Source of the DNA: Clostridiales bacterium
Lineage (GTDB): Bacteria; Bacillota; Clostridia; Oscillospirales; CAG-272
NCBI GenBank assembly: GCA_003522145.1
Contig: DPGD01000018.1
Location: forward strand, 42,510 to 100,411
Direction of reading: 5' to 3'
DNA length: 57,902 nucleotides
The translations under genes were made by a program, and so were the position numbers. Shown piece after piece: positions 1-9,000 of the stretch (positions are counted from its first letter, which is position 1; the number at the start of each line of letters is the position of its first letter). The notes beneath the pieces were generated by a model. That model was given only the letters and a program-made list of their open reading frames with translations. It was not told where the DNA came from and did not search any database.

Positions 1-40
1 TCCTTTCTTGCGGAATTGGGGCTGGTTTTGCGGAGCAAAA

Positions 41-99
41 TCGCCATCGCTCCGATGGCGAAAGCCACAAAACGCGTTTGAAAGAGTTATCTTTCAAAC
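41..99 (-). terminator. Tandem hairpins ending the leftmost minus-strand operon
   Basis: Two perfect inverted repeats lie just past the stop at 111: 76-99 (9-bp arms GTTTGAAAG/CTTTCAAAC, 6-nt loop) and 41-61 (9-bp arms TCGCCATCG/CGATGGCGA). On the minus strand the second is followed by ATTTTG. The T tracts are short, so termination is probable but not certain. Confidence 0.5.
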
Positions 100-110
100 T
101 TCTTCTCCTT

Positions 111-1148
111 TCAGGCATGCTCTTCCTTATTTTCCAAGACCGGTGCTTTGGAAATATACAGAATATCGCTGACCCCTCTTCCGTTTTTGTAGGGAGCATT
201 GACCCATTGACCGTCGTAGACCATAACGGCAGACCGTCCGCCGTCCAGGTTGTAGGCCACTGAACAGCCTTCATTTTTCATAATTTCCGATAGAGTCGGG
301 AAATCTGCGCCCTTGGAGCCGTTCATTTCCCGGCCGTCCACCAGCACAAAGACAAAATGTCCGGGGGCCACCATGCCGATGGCCGCCCGGGGATGGCTGT
401 AGGACAGATCCGACAGATGGGAGGCGGCGATGTTGTAATTCTTTTTCGGGTTGCCGTTCCGGTCTAACAGGGAAGGACCGAAGGTGAATGCCTGCCAGAT
501 GCCGTTCTGACTCAGATCCTCAAAACCGTAGCCGTCGGACTGCTCATAAATCTTCATGGTGCCGTCGGCACAAAGAAGACAGAGGTCGTTTGCCGTGCGG
601 GTGTCGTCCCGGTAGAGCTGTCCGTTCCGGACGATCACCCCGTCCTTGGACATTCCGAAGGTGTCTCCGGTCAGGGCCAAAAGGGCATTCGCCTGTTCGG
701 CCTGTTCTTTCACCGATCGGTTTACGATGGTCCCGTTTTCATCCGTCGAAACATTTGTCCGGAGCACCCGGATGTCGGTGACAAAAATATCGGCGGAGAA
801 GTAAACGATCTTCCCTTCTCCCGCAGTCCGTTCACAGCGGGTGAGCAACAGCTCCTTTTCGCCGTCTCCGTAGGCGGCAAGCACCTGTCGTTCTTCTTCT
901 CCGACCTTGAATTCCGCAAGAACGGCGGAAAGACGCTCCGGCAGGTCGGTCGCCAGAGGATCCGCCGGAAGTGCGAACGAACGGACCTGGTCCAGGCCTT
1001 CAAGCGTTCCCATGCTGTCGGCTTTTTTGGGCAAAAGCAGATAATAAACGGCAAAAACGCCTGAAATCAGCGCCACAATCAGAAGATCCGTAAGGATCCG
1101 GAACCACAGAGGGAGGCGCTTTTTCTCTTTCAGGCGGATTGCATTCAT
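111..1148 (-). CDS. Membrane-anchored phosphodiester glycosidase (NAGPA) family protein
   Basis: 345 residues. Basic N-terminus (RLKEKKR), then one membrane segment at about residues 15-38, so the rest is predicted outside the membrane. The C-terminal half matches the NAGPA/exopolysaccharide-type phosphodiester glycosidase domain: a GDTFG-type start, a FGPSLL segment, RAAIGM, FVFVLVDGR and the family hallmark YNLDGGRSAVM followed by GRGVSDILYI. The family cleaves GlcNAc-1-phosphodiesters or modifies cell-wall and exopolysaccharide sugars; the substrate here is unknown. It is the last gene of a minus-strand run, 43 nt after folD, and is probably cotranscribed with it. Function by family only. 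Confidence 0.85.
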   Translation of the reverse strand: MNAIRLKEKKRLPLWFRILTDLLIVALISGVFAVYYLLLPKKADSMGTLEGLDQVRSFALPADPLATDLPERLSAVLAEFKVGEEERQVLAAYGDGEKELLLTRCERTAGEGKIVYFSADIFVTDIRVLRTNVSTDENGTIVNRSVKEQAEQANALLALTGDTFGMSKDGVIVRNGQLYRDDTRTANDLCLLCADGTMKIYEQSDGYGFEDLSQNGIWQAFTFGPSLLDRNGNPKKNYNIAASHLSDLSYSHPRAAIGMVAPGHFVFVLVDGREMNGSKGADFPTLSEIMKNEGCSVAYNLDGGRSAVMVYDGQWVNAPYKNGRGVSDILYISKAPVLENKEEHA

Positions 1149-1191
1149 GGCAGTTTCCTTTCGTGCTTCGGGCGCACGGGCGTTTCACCGT

Positions 1192-2046
1192 TTATTCTTT
1201 GCAACGGTTTTCTGCGGCAAGCAGAGTGTTTTTCATCAGCATTGTCACCGTCATGGGACCGACCCCTCCCGGAACCGGAGAGATGTAGGAGGCTTTTTCC
1301 TTCACCCGTTCAAAGTCCACATCGCCGCAGAGCTTTCCTTCGGCATCCCGGTCAATGCCCACATCGATCACCACGGCACCCTGTTTCACCATATCGGCGG
1401 TGATCAGGTGGGGATGCCCCACTGCGACCACCAGAATATCCGCTTCCAGACATTCCTTCTTCAAATCGGCGGTTTTGGAATGGCAGAGGGTGACGGTACC
1501 GTTTTCCTGAAGGAGCAGCTGCCCCATGGGCTTGCCCACCAGATTGCTTCTGCCCACCACTACACATTTTTTTCCTGCCACCGAAATGCCGGCTCTGTGA
1601 AGCATTTCCATCACTCCGGCGGGGGTGCAGGGCGCCCAGAGATACTGACCGATGAACAGTCTGCCCACATTCAGGGAGTGGAAGGCGTCCACATCCTTTT
1701 GGGGGTCGATGATGTTGATGAGCGCCGCTTTGTCGATGTGGTCGGGCAGGGGAAGCTGGATCAGAATACCGTCGATCCGGTCGTCGCCGTTGAGCCGGCA
1801 GATCGTTTCGGCGATCTCCTCCTGCCGGACATCCTTGGGAAATTCCAACACTTCGGAATAGAAGCCGCAGTCCTCGCAGGCTTTTTTCTTGTTGCGTACA
1901 TAAATTTTGGATGCCGGATTTTCTCCGATCAGCAGAACGGCAAGTCCGGGGACTCTGCCGTGAAGCTGTTCAAAGGCTTTGGACTCCTTGGAGAGCTCCT
2001 GCCGGATGGTTTGGGAAAGAAGCTTTCCGTCTAAAATGTTGGCCAT
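1192..2046 (-). CDS. folD: Bifunctional methylene-THF dehydrogenase/methenyl-THF cyclohydrolase FolD
   Basis: 284 residues, the usual FolD length. It interconverts 5,10-methylene-THF and 10-formyl-THF in the cytosol, feeding purine and formyl-Met synthesis. Visible signatures: YVRNKKKACEDCGF with the catalytic Lys, ILIQLPLPDHID, PCTPAGVMEML, the Rossmann motif VVVGRSNLVGKPMGQLL, and the C-terminal PVPGGVGPMTVTMLMKNT. The ATG at 2046 is chosen because AGAAAGGAAA precedes it and homology begins at MANILDGK; an upstream in-frame start would add 35 unrelated residues overlapping the end of lgt. It lies 25 nt after lgt in the same operon. Confidence 0.97.
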   Translation of the reverse strand: MANILDGKLLSQTIRQELSKESKAFEQLHGRVPGLAVLLIGENPASKIYVRNKKKACEDCGFYSEVLEFPKDVRQEEIAETICRLNGDDRIDGILIQLPLPDHIDKAALINIIDPQKDVDAFHSLNVGRLFIGQYLWAPCTPAGVMEMLHRAGISVAGKKCVVVGRSNLVGKPMGQLLLQENGTVTLCHSKTADLKKECLEADILVVAVGHPHLITADMVKQGAVVIDVGIDRDAEGKLCGDVDFERVKEKASYISPVPGGVGPMTVTMLMKNTLLAAENRCKE

Positions 2047-2071
2047 GGTTTGTTTCCTTTCTTTGGTGGTT

Positions 2072-3379
2072 TCAGGATTGGGCGTAGTCGGAGGTCTCAA
2101 AAGAATCCGAGGATTTTTCAGATTCGTCCGGTGTTTCGGAAGAAGGTTCACCGGAGGCTTCAGAAGACTCCGAAGATTCGGAAGGACCGGAGGGTTCCGA
2201 GGAACCCGGCGATTCCGGAGATTCGGGAGATTCCGGAGATTCGGGAGATTCCGGAGATTTGGGAGATTCGGGAGACTCAGCGGATTCAGACCCTTCCGGG
2301 GAGGCTTCCGCCGGCATTTCCGCAGGAGCCTGTTCCGAAGTTTCCTCCGGTGTTTCCCCGGTTGTTCCGGAAAAGGGGGCAGAGGAGCCGAAAACCGTTC
2401 CGTCCGCTTTGCCGCCGTTTCCGGCCTTCTTCTCTGCTTCCTTTTCCTTCAAGAGCAACCGCTTGGCTCCCGGATAGTAGCAGGGAAGGGCAAGAGCCGG
2501 GCTCTTGGGCTTCAGAATGAAAATCAGGAAGATCACCAGACAGAAAGCAAAGCAGAGCAACCCGATGATCGAGGAAATTTTCAGGTTGTACTGCCCGATT
2601 TTCAGGGGCAGACTGTCCTGTCGCATCAGCTCAATGAAGAATCTGCCCAGACCATACCAGCCCACATATTCCAAAACGATCTGTCCGTCGAATTTCTTTT
2701 TCCTGTAGAAGATGTTGATCAGCACGAAGCCCAGAACATTCCATAGGGACTCATAAAGAAAGGTCGGATGAACATAGTGCTGTGCTCCTTCCAGAGTGTT
2801 GGAAAGGCCCATGCGTAAAAAGCTGGAGGTAGAAGCGCCGTAAGCTTCTCCGTTGAAGAAGTTCCCCCAACGGCCGATGGCCTGTGCGATCATGACCGAA
2901 GGTGCCACGCAGTCCATCAACCGCAGGATGCGCATCTTCTTGTATTCCGCCACAGCGAATACGGCGATTGCCCCGAAAATAATGCCGCCGTAGATGGCAA
3001 GCCCTCCGTCCCAGATCCGGAACCAATCGGAAAAGGTATAGCCACCGTAGGTGACCACATAGAACAGCCGTGCGCCCAAAACCCCGATGGGCACCACAAA
3101 GAGCAGCAGATCCAGCAGATCGTCGTAGTGATACCCCTCATCCTTTGCCCGCCACTTTGCCACATAGAGAAAGGCTAAGACGATGGCGGCGGTGATGATG
3201 ATTCCGTAAAACCGGATTCCGTTTCCAATGGGAATGGCCACCGGGTTCACCTTGAATTTTCCGATGCCCAGGCCTTCAAAGGACACATAAAAGGGCTCTC
3301 CGTTGCTGTAAAATTCCTGTTGAACAGTGGGGTCGAAGATCAATCCGATCTTCTCAAGGAAGGAAATAAATGCTGACAT
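2072..3379 (-). CDS. lgt: Prolipoprotein diacylglyceryl transferase with long Ser/Pro/Glu tail
   Basis: 435 residues, against about 260-300 for typical Lgt. It transfers diacylglycerol from phosphatidylglycerol to the lipobox Cys of prolipoproteins, such as the two lipoproteins encoded at 19.0 and 20.6 kb. Membrane segments run through the first ~320 residues. The Lgt core is clear: GARLFYVVTY, DGGLAIYGGIIFG and the signature GRWGNFFNGEAYG, then HPTFLYESLWN and GLGRFFIE. After the last membrane helix comes a ~110-residue low-complexity tail with repeated SPE triplets, encoded by a 9/18-bp tandem repeat. In the usual topology this tail is cytoplasmic. Start at 3379, 2 nt after the ymfH stop, with AAAGGAG upstream. 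Confidence 0.95.
   Translation of the reverse strand: MSAFISFLEKIGLIFDPTVQQEFYSNGEPFYVSFEGLGIGKFKVNPVAIPIGNGIRFYGIIITAAIVLAFLYVAKWRAKDEGYHYDDLLDLLLFVVPIGVLGARLFYVVTYGGYTFSDWFRIWDGGLAIYGGIIFGAIAVFAVAEYKKMRILRLMDCVAPSVMIAQAIGRWGNFFNGEAYGASTSSFLRMGLSNTLEGAQHYVHPTFLYESLWNVLGFVLINIFYRKKKFDGQIVLEYVGWYGLGRFFIELMRQDSLPLKIGQYNLKISSIIGLLCFAFCLVIFLIFILKPKSPALALPCYYPGAKRLLLKEKEAEKKAGNGGKADGTVFGSSAPFSGTTGETPEETSEQAPAEMPAEASPEGSESAESPESPKSPESPESPESPESPESPGSSEPSGPSESSESSEASGEPSSETPDESEKSSDSFETSDYAQS
2211..2274. repeat. 9/18-bp tandem repeat coding the SPE tail of Lgt
   Basis: Seven near-identical 9-mers alternate GATTCCGGA and GATTCGGGA, forming an 18-bp unit inside the 3' part of lgt. On the coding strand it encodes repeated Ser-Pro-Glu. 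The unit is a multiple of three, so slippage would change length without frameshift. Confidence 0.9.
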
Positions 3380-3381
3380 TT

Positions 3382-4701
3382 TTAAGCTCCTTTCTGCGGA
3401 TGCTTGGATTTTTCGCCGAGGGGCCAAACGGTAACTCGGCAGATGCGGCTGTTTGTAAGAAGGTCCTTTGCAAGACACTCCACCTCCTCTTTCCGGAGAG
3501 CCAGAATGCTTTCGGTGCTTTTGGCGGTGTCGATCCCCTCCAAAGCGTCGGAAGCCAGCAGCGAGGCGATTCCTTCGGCAGAATTAAATTCCGAAAGATA
3601 GTCGGCATAGAGCACTTTTTTGCCCCGTTGGAAAGCCTCTTCGGAAATTCCCTGACGGGAAATTTTTTCGGCAAGACGGTCGAAGCGACCGATCAGTTCC
3701 TTCGGTTCATAGGTGTCAGCCGAAAAGAGAATGTGGGAAAAGGCGCCGGTGTGTACGACCTCGTAGGACGGGTCGGAGGGAATCAGATTGTCCTTTGTAA
3801 GTCCCGTAACCAATTCTCCCCAGGAAGAAAAGAGAGCACTTGCCAGAACGCTCATGGCGTTGAAGCGCTTCAGCCGATCCTCGCTTAAAGCATTCTGGGG
3901 CGTGCCCTTTATGCCGATGGCGACTACCGGTGTGGTGATGTCGGCATAGACCCGGTCACTGCGCTTGCGGCACTGCGGGGGCAGAGGATCCTCAAGAGGC
4001 TTCTTTTCCGGACGGGTAAACAGGGTTTGAGGAAGGGTACGGTCGAGAATCGCAAGGACCCGGTCGGGGTCAAAATGTCCGCACAGGGATAGGATCATGT
4101 TGGAGGGCAGATAGAAGGTGTTGTGGGCCTCAAACAGTTCTCGGTCGGAAATGCTTTTTACCGAAGAGATGCTGCCGCAGATGTCCTCCCGCAGGCGGCT
4201 CTTTTCATACATTGCCCGCATTAGTGCCCGGCTGATGGTTTCCCCCGGGTCGTCTAGGTACATTTTTAATTCCTGAAGAATGATACCCTTCTCCTTTTTC
4301 ACATTGGCCTTGGTGAAATAGGGGGAGAAGAGGCTCTTCATCATTACCTCCAACGACTCTTCGATATTTTCGGAAGCGGAAAAAAAGTAACAGGTGCGGT
4401 CGGTCCCGGTATAGGCATTGGCGGACGCCCCCAACCTTGAAAACTTCAGGAACACATCCTCTCCGTCCGGATTGTCAAACATTTTATGCTCCAGAAAATG
4501 AGCAATGCCATCCGGCAGGGAAAGGGGACTCCCGTTGACCAAAGACTTTTCGTAAAGAGAGCCGAAGTCCACGGTCAGAAGGGCATAACTGCTGTGAAAG
4601 TCCTTGCGGCTGAGAAATACCCGAAGACCGCTCGGATGAACAAAGGATGTATAGCGCTCTTCCACGAAGGGAAGAGCGGTTTCTTGGAACGAAACGCTCA
4701 T
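3382..4701 (-). CDS. ymfH: M16 family zinc peptidase, YmfH-type (catalytic subunit)
   Basis: 439 residues. The inverzincin motif HFLEH (in GIAHFLEHKMF) gives zinc ligands and catalytic Glu, with the downstream Glu in KEKGIILQEL. Architecture is the two-domain M16B fold. In Bacillota the YmfF/YmfH pair sits next to lgt, pgsA or folD genes and has been linked to maturation of the EF-P lysine modification; here that role is inferred from pairing and similarity. ATG 4701 is preferred because the protein aligns from MSVSFQE; an in-frame extension to 4986 would overlap most of the end of ymfF. It lies 28 nt after ymfF and 2 nt before lgt. Confidence 0.88.
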   Translation of the reverse strand: MSVSFQETALPFVEERYTSFVHPSGLRVFLSRKDFHSSYALLTVDFGSLYEKSLVNGSPLSLPDGIAHFLEHKMFDNPDGEDVFLKFSRLGASANAYTGTDRTCYFFSASENIEESLEVMMKSLFSPYFTKANVKKEKGIILQELKMYLDDPGETISRALMRAMYEKSRLREDICGSISSVKSISDRELFEAHNTFYLPSNMILSLCGHFDPDRVLAILDRTLPQTLFTRPEKKPLEDPLPPQCRKRSDRVYADITTPVVAIGIKGTPQNALSEDRLKRFNAMSVLASALFSSWGELVTGLTKDNLIPSDPSYEVVHTGAFSHILFSADTYEPKELIGRFDRLAEKISRQGISEEAFQRGKKVLYADYLSEFNSAEGIASLLASDALEGIDTAKSTESILALRKEEVECLAKDLLTNSRICRVTVWPLGEKSKHPQKGA

Positions 4702-4729
4702 GATTTCGCCCGTTGCATCGCCGGGATGC

Positions 4730-6022
4730 TCAAAGGGCCTTTTCCTCCTTACTGTTTTTCGTGCCGTAAAGCAAAAACACACTGTCCAGAATGAGCGTAT
4801 TGGCCACTCGCTGAACATCTTTCTTGTGCATATTGAAGATCTTCTTGGAAACATCTTTGGGAGACAGAGCGCTTCCGGCCAGAACTTGCCGCAAATACCA
4901 GCCCTCGATCGCCGCCGGATTGTCATAGAATTCGGCGAATCCGTCGCACAGGGACTTTTTGCAGAGAAAGAGAAATTCCTCGTCAAAGTTTCCGGTTTTC
5001 AATGCCTCCAATTGGGCCAGCGTTTCTTTTTCGGCTTTTTCGGCATCCTTGCCGTCGATGCCGAATTCCAGAAGATAAACGCCCTTCCGGGAAAGAAGAC
5101 TTCCTTGGCAGTAGTAGCACAGGCTCTCCTTTTCCCGCAGATTCGTAAAGAGCAGGGAAACCGGAGAATCGCAGAAAATTTCCTTGAGGAGAAAAAGAGC
5201 ATAGAAGCCCGGCATTCCCATGCGGACGCAGGTCTTGAACCCCAGACAAAGTGTGGACTGGTTGGCAACCAAGCGTTCTTCTTCCCGGCAGACCTGCGGT
5301 TTTGGAAAGCTGATGACATCGGACACCAAAGGCAATTTGGGCGTAAAGAGAGGGGAAAGATGATTCATAAGGTCGGAGCACAGGGAGTCCAGGTCCTCCT
5401 CCCCGAAATAGAAAATCTCAATGGGAGCACGGCACAGCATCTTCCGGTAGAATTCCAAAAGACTGTGGGCGCTGACCGAAGGCAGTTCCTTGCGGAGTCT
5501 GGAGGCCGGGTAGTCGTAGGGCTCTCCCCGGCAGAGCAGACTGAAGCATCTGCTTAGGGCATAGCTGGGCTTGTTGTTCTTTTCCGCACTCAGCTGATCC
5601 ATCTTGTTTTTCTTTTCATCTTCCACATACCGTGACAGAAATCCGTCCTTCTCGGTCAAGGGCTCCAGAATCATTTCAAAGAGCAGCTTCCGGGCCCTGC
5701 GGCGCAGTCCGGTTTCGCCGGGGATAAAGCGCTCCTTGTGGCAGGAAAGAGAGAAGGGCTGGATGAAGGTCTCGCCCAGGCAATAGCCCTTTGTATAAAG
5801 CGAAGCGTCGTAAAGGTCCGCAAGGACTTTGTCAAGGTCTGCCTGCGTCGGATGGTTCAGGGTACCCCTTCCGAGGACCGCCGAAAGAATCGAAGCGTGG
5901 GGTCGGTCAAAGAGGGAGCCGGAGCAGATGAAGTTTACCGAAAGATACTCGGTTTTGAAGCGGGTGTCCTTTTCGGCGTGCAGGGTAATGCCCGGATACA
6001 GCGTCCTTGTTTCCACAGCCAA
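4730..6022 (-). CDS. ymfF: M16 family peptidase-like protein, YmfF-type (non-catalytic partner)
   Basis: 430 residues with the M16 fold but no HxxEH zinc motif. The place where it would stand reads ASILSAVLGRG, so this is the inactive half of a heterodimeric M16B pair with the next gene. Segments typical of the family are LADLYDASLYTKG near the N-terminus and LREKESLCYYCQGSLLSRKG in the second half. The start ATG at 6022 follows a GGATGG-type ribosome site. It lies 24 nt after the giant glucan-synthase gene, so it may be cotranscribed with it; no separate promoter is evident. Confidence 0.85.
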   Translation of the reverse strand: MAVETRTLYPGITLHAEKDTRFKTEYLSVNFICSGSLFDRPHASILSAVLGRGTLNHPTQADLDKVLADLYDASLYTKGYCLGETFIQPFSLSCHKERFIPGETGLRRRARKLLFEMILEPLTEKDGFLSRYVEDEKKNKMDQLSAEKNNKPSYALSRCFSLLCRGEPYDYPASRLRKELPSVSAHSLLEFYRKMLCRAPIEIFYFGEEDLDSLCSDLMNHLSPLFTPKLPLVSDVISFPKPQVCREEERLVANQSTLCLGFKTCVRMGMPGFYALFLLKEIFCDSPVSLLFTNLREKESLCYYCQGSLLSRKGVYLLEFGIDGKDAEKAEKETLAQLEALKTGNFDEEFLFLCKKSLCDGFAEFYDNPAAIEGWYLRQVLAGSALSPKDVSKKIFNMHKKDVQRVANTLILDSVFLLYGTKNSKEEKAL

Positions 6023-6046
6023 TCCATCCTTTCAGAAAAAATTCCC

Positions 6047-9000
6047 CTATATTATAGAACATTTTTCCTCTTTTTGCAAGACCATTTTAATGCTGTGGGT
6101 GCCTTTGTCAAAGAAAAATCTGTTTTGGGTCGGTTTTCCGTCCAGCAACAGGAGGTTTTCTTTGCCCGGACAGACCTCGATCCGGTAAAAACTGTTCTTT
6201 TTCCTCACTTCCAGCGTGAAGCGTTCAAAATCTTCACAGAGCTTCGGCGAGAGTGTGAAATATTCCTTTGTTTCCCGATAGCCAAGCAACTCCTCCAAAA
6301 CTCCCTTGAAAAACCATCCGGCAGAGCCGGTATACAGGCTCCAACCGCCCCGGCCCTCAAAGCCGGGGGCAGCATAGACATCTCCCGCCAGGGCATAGGG
6401 CTCGGTTTTGTAAAAGGGCAATTCTGCACGGTCAAAAGGATTCAGTCCCCTGAAAATTTCAAAGCCTTTGCGGTGCTCTCCGGCCCTTAAAAAAGCCATG
6501 GCGCCCCAGACGGCGGCGTGGGTGTATTGTCCGCCGTTTTCTCTGAAGCCGGGGCAGTAGCCGCCCAGATAGCCGGGGAAGGGCAGAGAACGGTCGTAGG
6601 AGGGGGCAAAGAGCCTGAAGATCCGGTAGGTTGGGTCGTAGAGAAGGCTGTAGGCGGTGTTCAGGGCGGTTCGGGCACGGCCGTCGGAAAGAAAGGCGGA
6701 GAAGGCCTGAGGAAGAAGGTCTATGGCGCAGTAGTCGTTTCCTTTTCTGCCAAGGGGCGTTCCGTCTTGGAAGAAGGCACGCAGGAATCTTCCGTTTTCA
6801 AAGCAGGTGTCAAGGGCTTTTTCCGAATCTTTTTTTAACTCCGACAGGAATTCTTTTTCCTCCGGACGGGCAATTTCCAGAAATTTGTTCACGGTCAGAA
6901 GGAAAAACTGCGTGAGCCATACGCTTTCGCCTTCCACCTGGGAGAAGCCGTCGTTCCAGTCGCAGCTGCCCATATAGAGCAATCCCCGGGGGCTTCTTCG
7001 GGCGGCGGCGTGTTCCAGGGCACGCAGGCAGTGAAAGTAGACGCTTTCCTTGCGTGCGGTCACCGCAGGGCGTTCACAGCGCTCCCGTTCTTCCGAGAGG
7101 GGAAGGGAGGACAGATAGGAGATTTTTTTCTCTAAAATCTCTCTGTCTCCGGTGGCCAGTACATAACAGGCCGTTACATAGGGCAAAAAAAGCAGATCGT
7201 CGGAGCAAAGACTGCGCACCCCCCAGTCGCCCCGGCTTTCGGAAATCGTTGTCCGGTGCCACCAATGCTGAACATCTCCCTCCCAATACTGGTGTTTGGC
7301 AGAACGGTAGATCTGCTGCTCGGCAAAGCGGGGCTCCAAGGGGATCAGGCAAAGAGCGTCCTGAAGCTGGTCCCGGAAGCCATAGGCGCCCCCCGGCTGG
7401 TAAAAGCCGGTCCTGCCCCAAAGCCGGGCGCTTAAGGATTGATAGGGGATATAATAGTTGAAGGCCAGACCGAGAGAAGGGGGGACATCCAGAAGACGGA
7501 AGGCGGAAAGAAGCTCGGAATAGGTCTGTTCGGCCCGGTCAAAGGCCTCTTCTACGGCCGTTTCCCTTGAAAAACGCTCCTTCACATAGTAGAAACACCG
7601 GTCGTTTTGCAGGTTGTAGACGCCTAAAAGAAAGACGAGCTTTTTTTCTTCGCCGCTTTTTAAGCCAAAGAGATTCTGCCGGTCGGAAAAATACAGCCCG
7701 AAGGGCGGAAGATCCCTTTGCGCCGTGGGACGGCAGAAGATCATATCGTTTTCCTTTTGGAGTGTTACATTTCCGTCCGGACGGGTTCCAAGGCAGGGTT
7801 GAATCTGGTATTCCACCGAAAGGTCAAGAGGCAGAGGTCCCTCATTCTTCAGAGAAAGAGACAGAAGCTTGACCGGTAATTTGGGATCCACTCCCACATT
7901 CAGACGGAAATACAGAGTATCCGTGCGTCCTTCATAGAGCGCACACCCTTTTTTATAAAATACCGAGGAGGCGCAGGCGCAGAGATCCAGAGCGCCGGAG
8001 GCGGTGTGCAGAATCAGTTTTTCGCCGTAAAACCCCTCGTCCTCTCCCTGCTGAAAGGGGGTCAGGCGGAATTCCCCGGAATTGCGGAACCAGGTGAATC
8101 CGAGGGAATTCTGGGTTAAAAGGGTGCCGAACTGCCGATTGGCATAGATATAGGAATGGGGCGGAAGTCCGCGGCGGTTGGGCAAGAGGACCCCTTCCGG
8201 AAGGAAGAAGCATTCGCCGTATTTCTGCCCATCGGCGGGCACCTTGAAGGGCTCTTTCAGACAGGGCTTGAGGGTGGTTTGGCGTTTTGGCTGCAAACAG
8301 TCCTCAAATTGCTTTTTGAAAACCTCGTAGACACAATCGCCGTCCAAGTGCAGGTAGACTCTTGAAAAGGAGGGCAGAATCTCCTTGGCCCGCAGGTCGG
8401 AAAGCAGGTGAATGCCGCCTTTTTTGTAAAGCCTTGCGGAACCGGCCACATCCTTGACCAGTTCCTCAAATTCCTTTCTTCCGGGAGAGAAATACAGGTC
8501 GTTTTCCTTGCGCAGAAAGACCAGATCGCAGTAGACTCCGCCGAAGGCAAGGTAGGAGTGGGCCTTCACCAAGCCGGACAGGAGTTTTTTCTGACTGGCG
8601 GTCAGGGGTCCGTCGGGCAGAGAGAAGGTGAAAATAGGATAGTCACCGGAAAGGGCATATTGCCAGAGCTCCCCGATTTTCCGCCGGGGCAGTGGAATTT
8701 TCGGATTCCGGAAGGAAAGACAGCCCAAAAGAAGCAGAGAGGAAAAATCCACGGTGGTGCGGTCGGGAAAGATGCGGTCGGGACGGTTCTTCTGAAGCTG
8801 CTTTCCCTCCTTTTGAAGAATTTTATAAAGCGACTGTCCTTTTGCCTTTTCCCGTAGGAGCTTTATTTGGCCGAGAACCTTTTCCCGGTCTTTGCCGAAG
8901 GCGAGAATCAGGTCGGTCTCCTTTTCGCCCTCAAAGGAGCATTTTAGAACCGCCACAGGGCGGCGGCAGGGGCCTTGCGTTTGTTTGAAATCTGCGGAAA

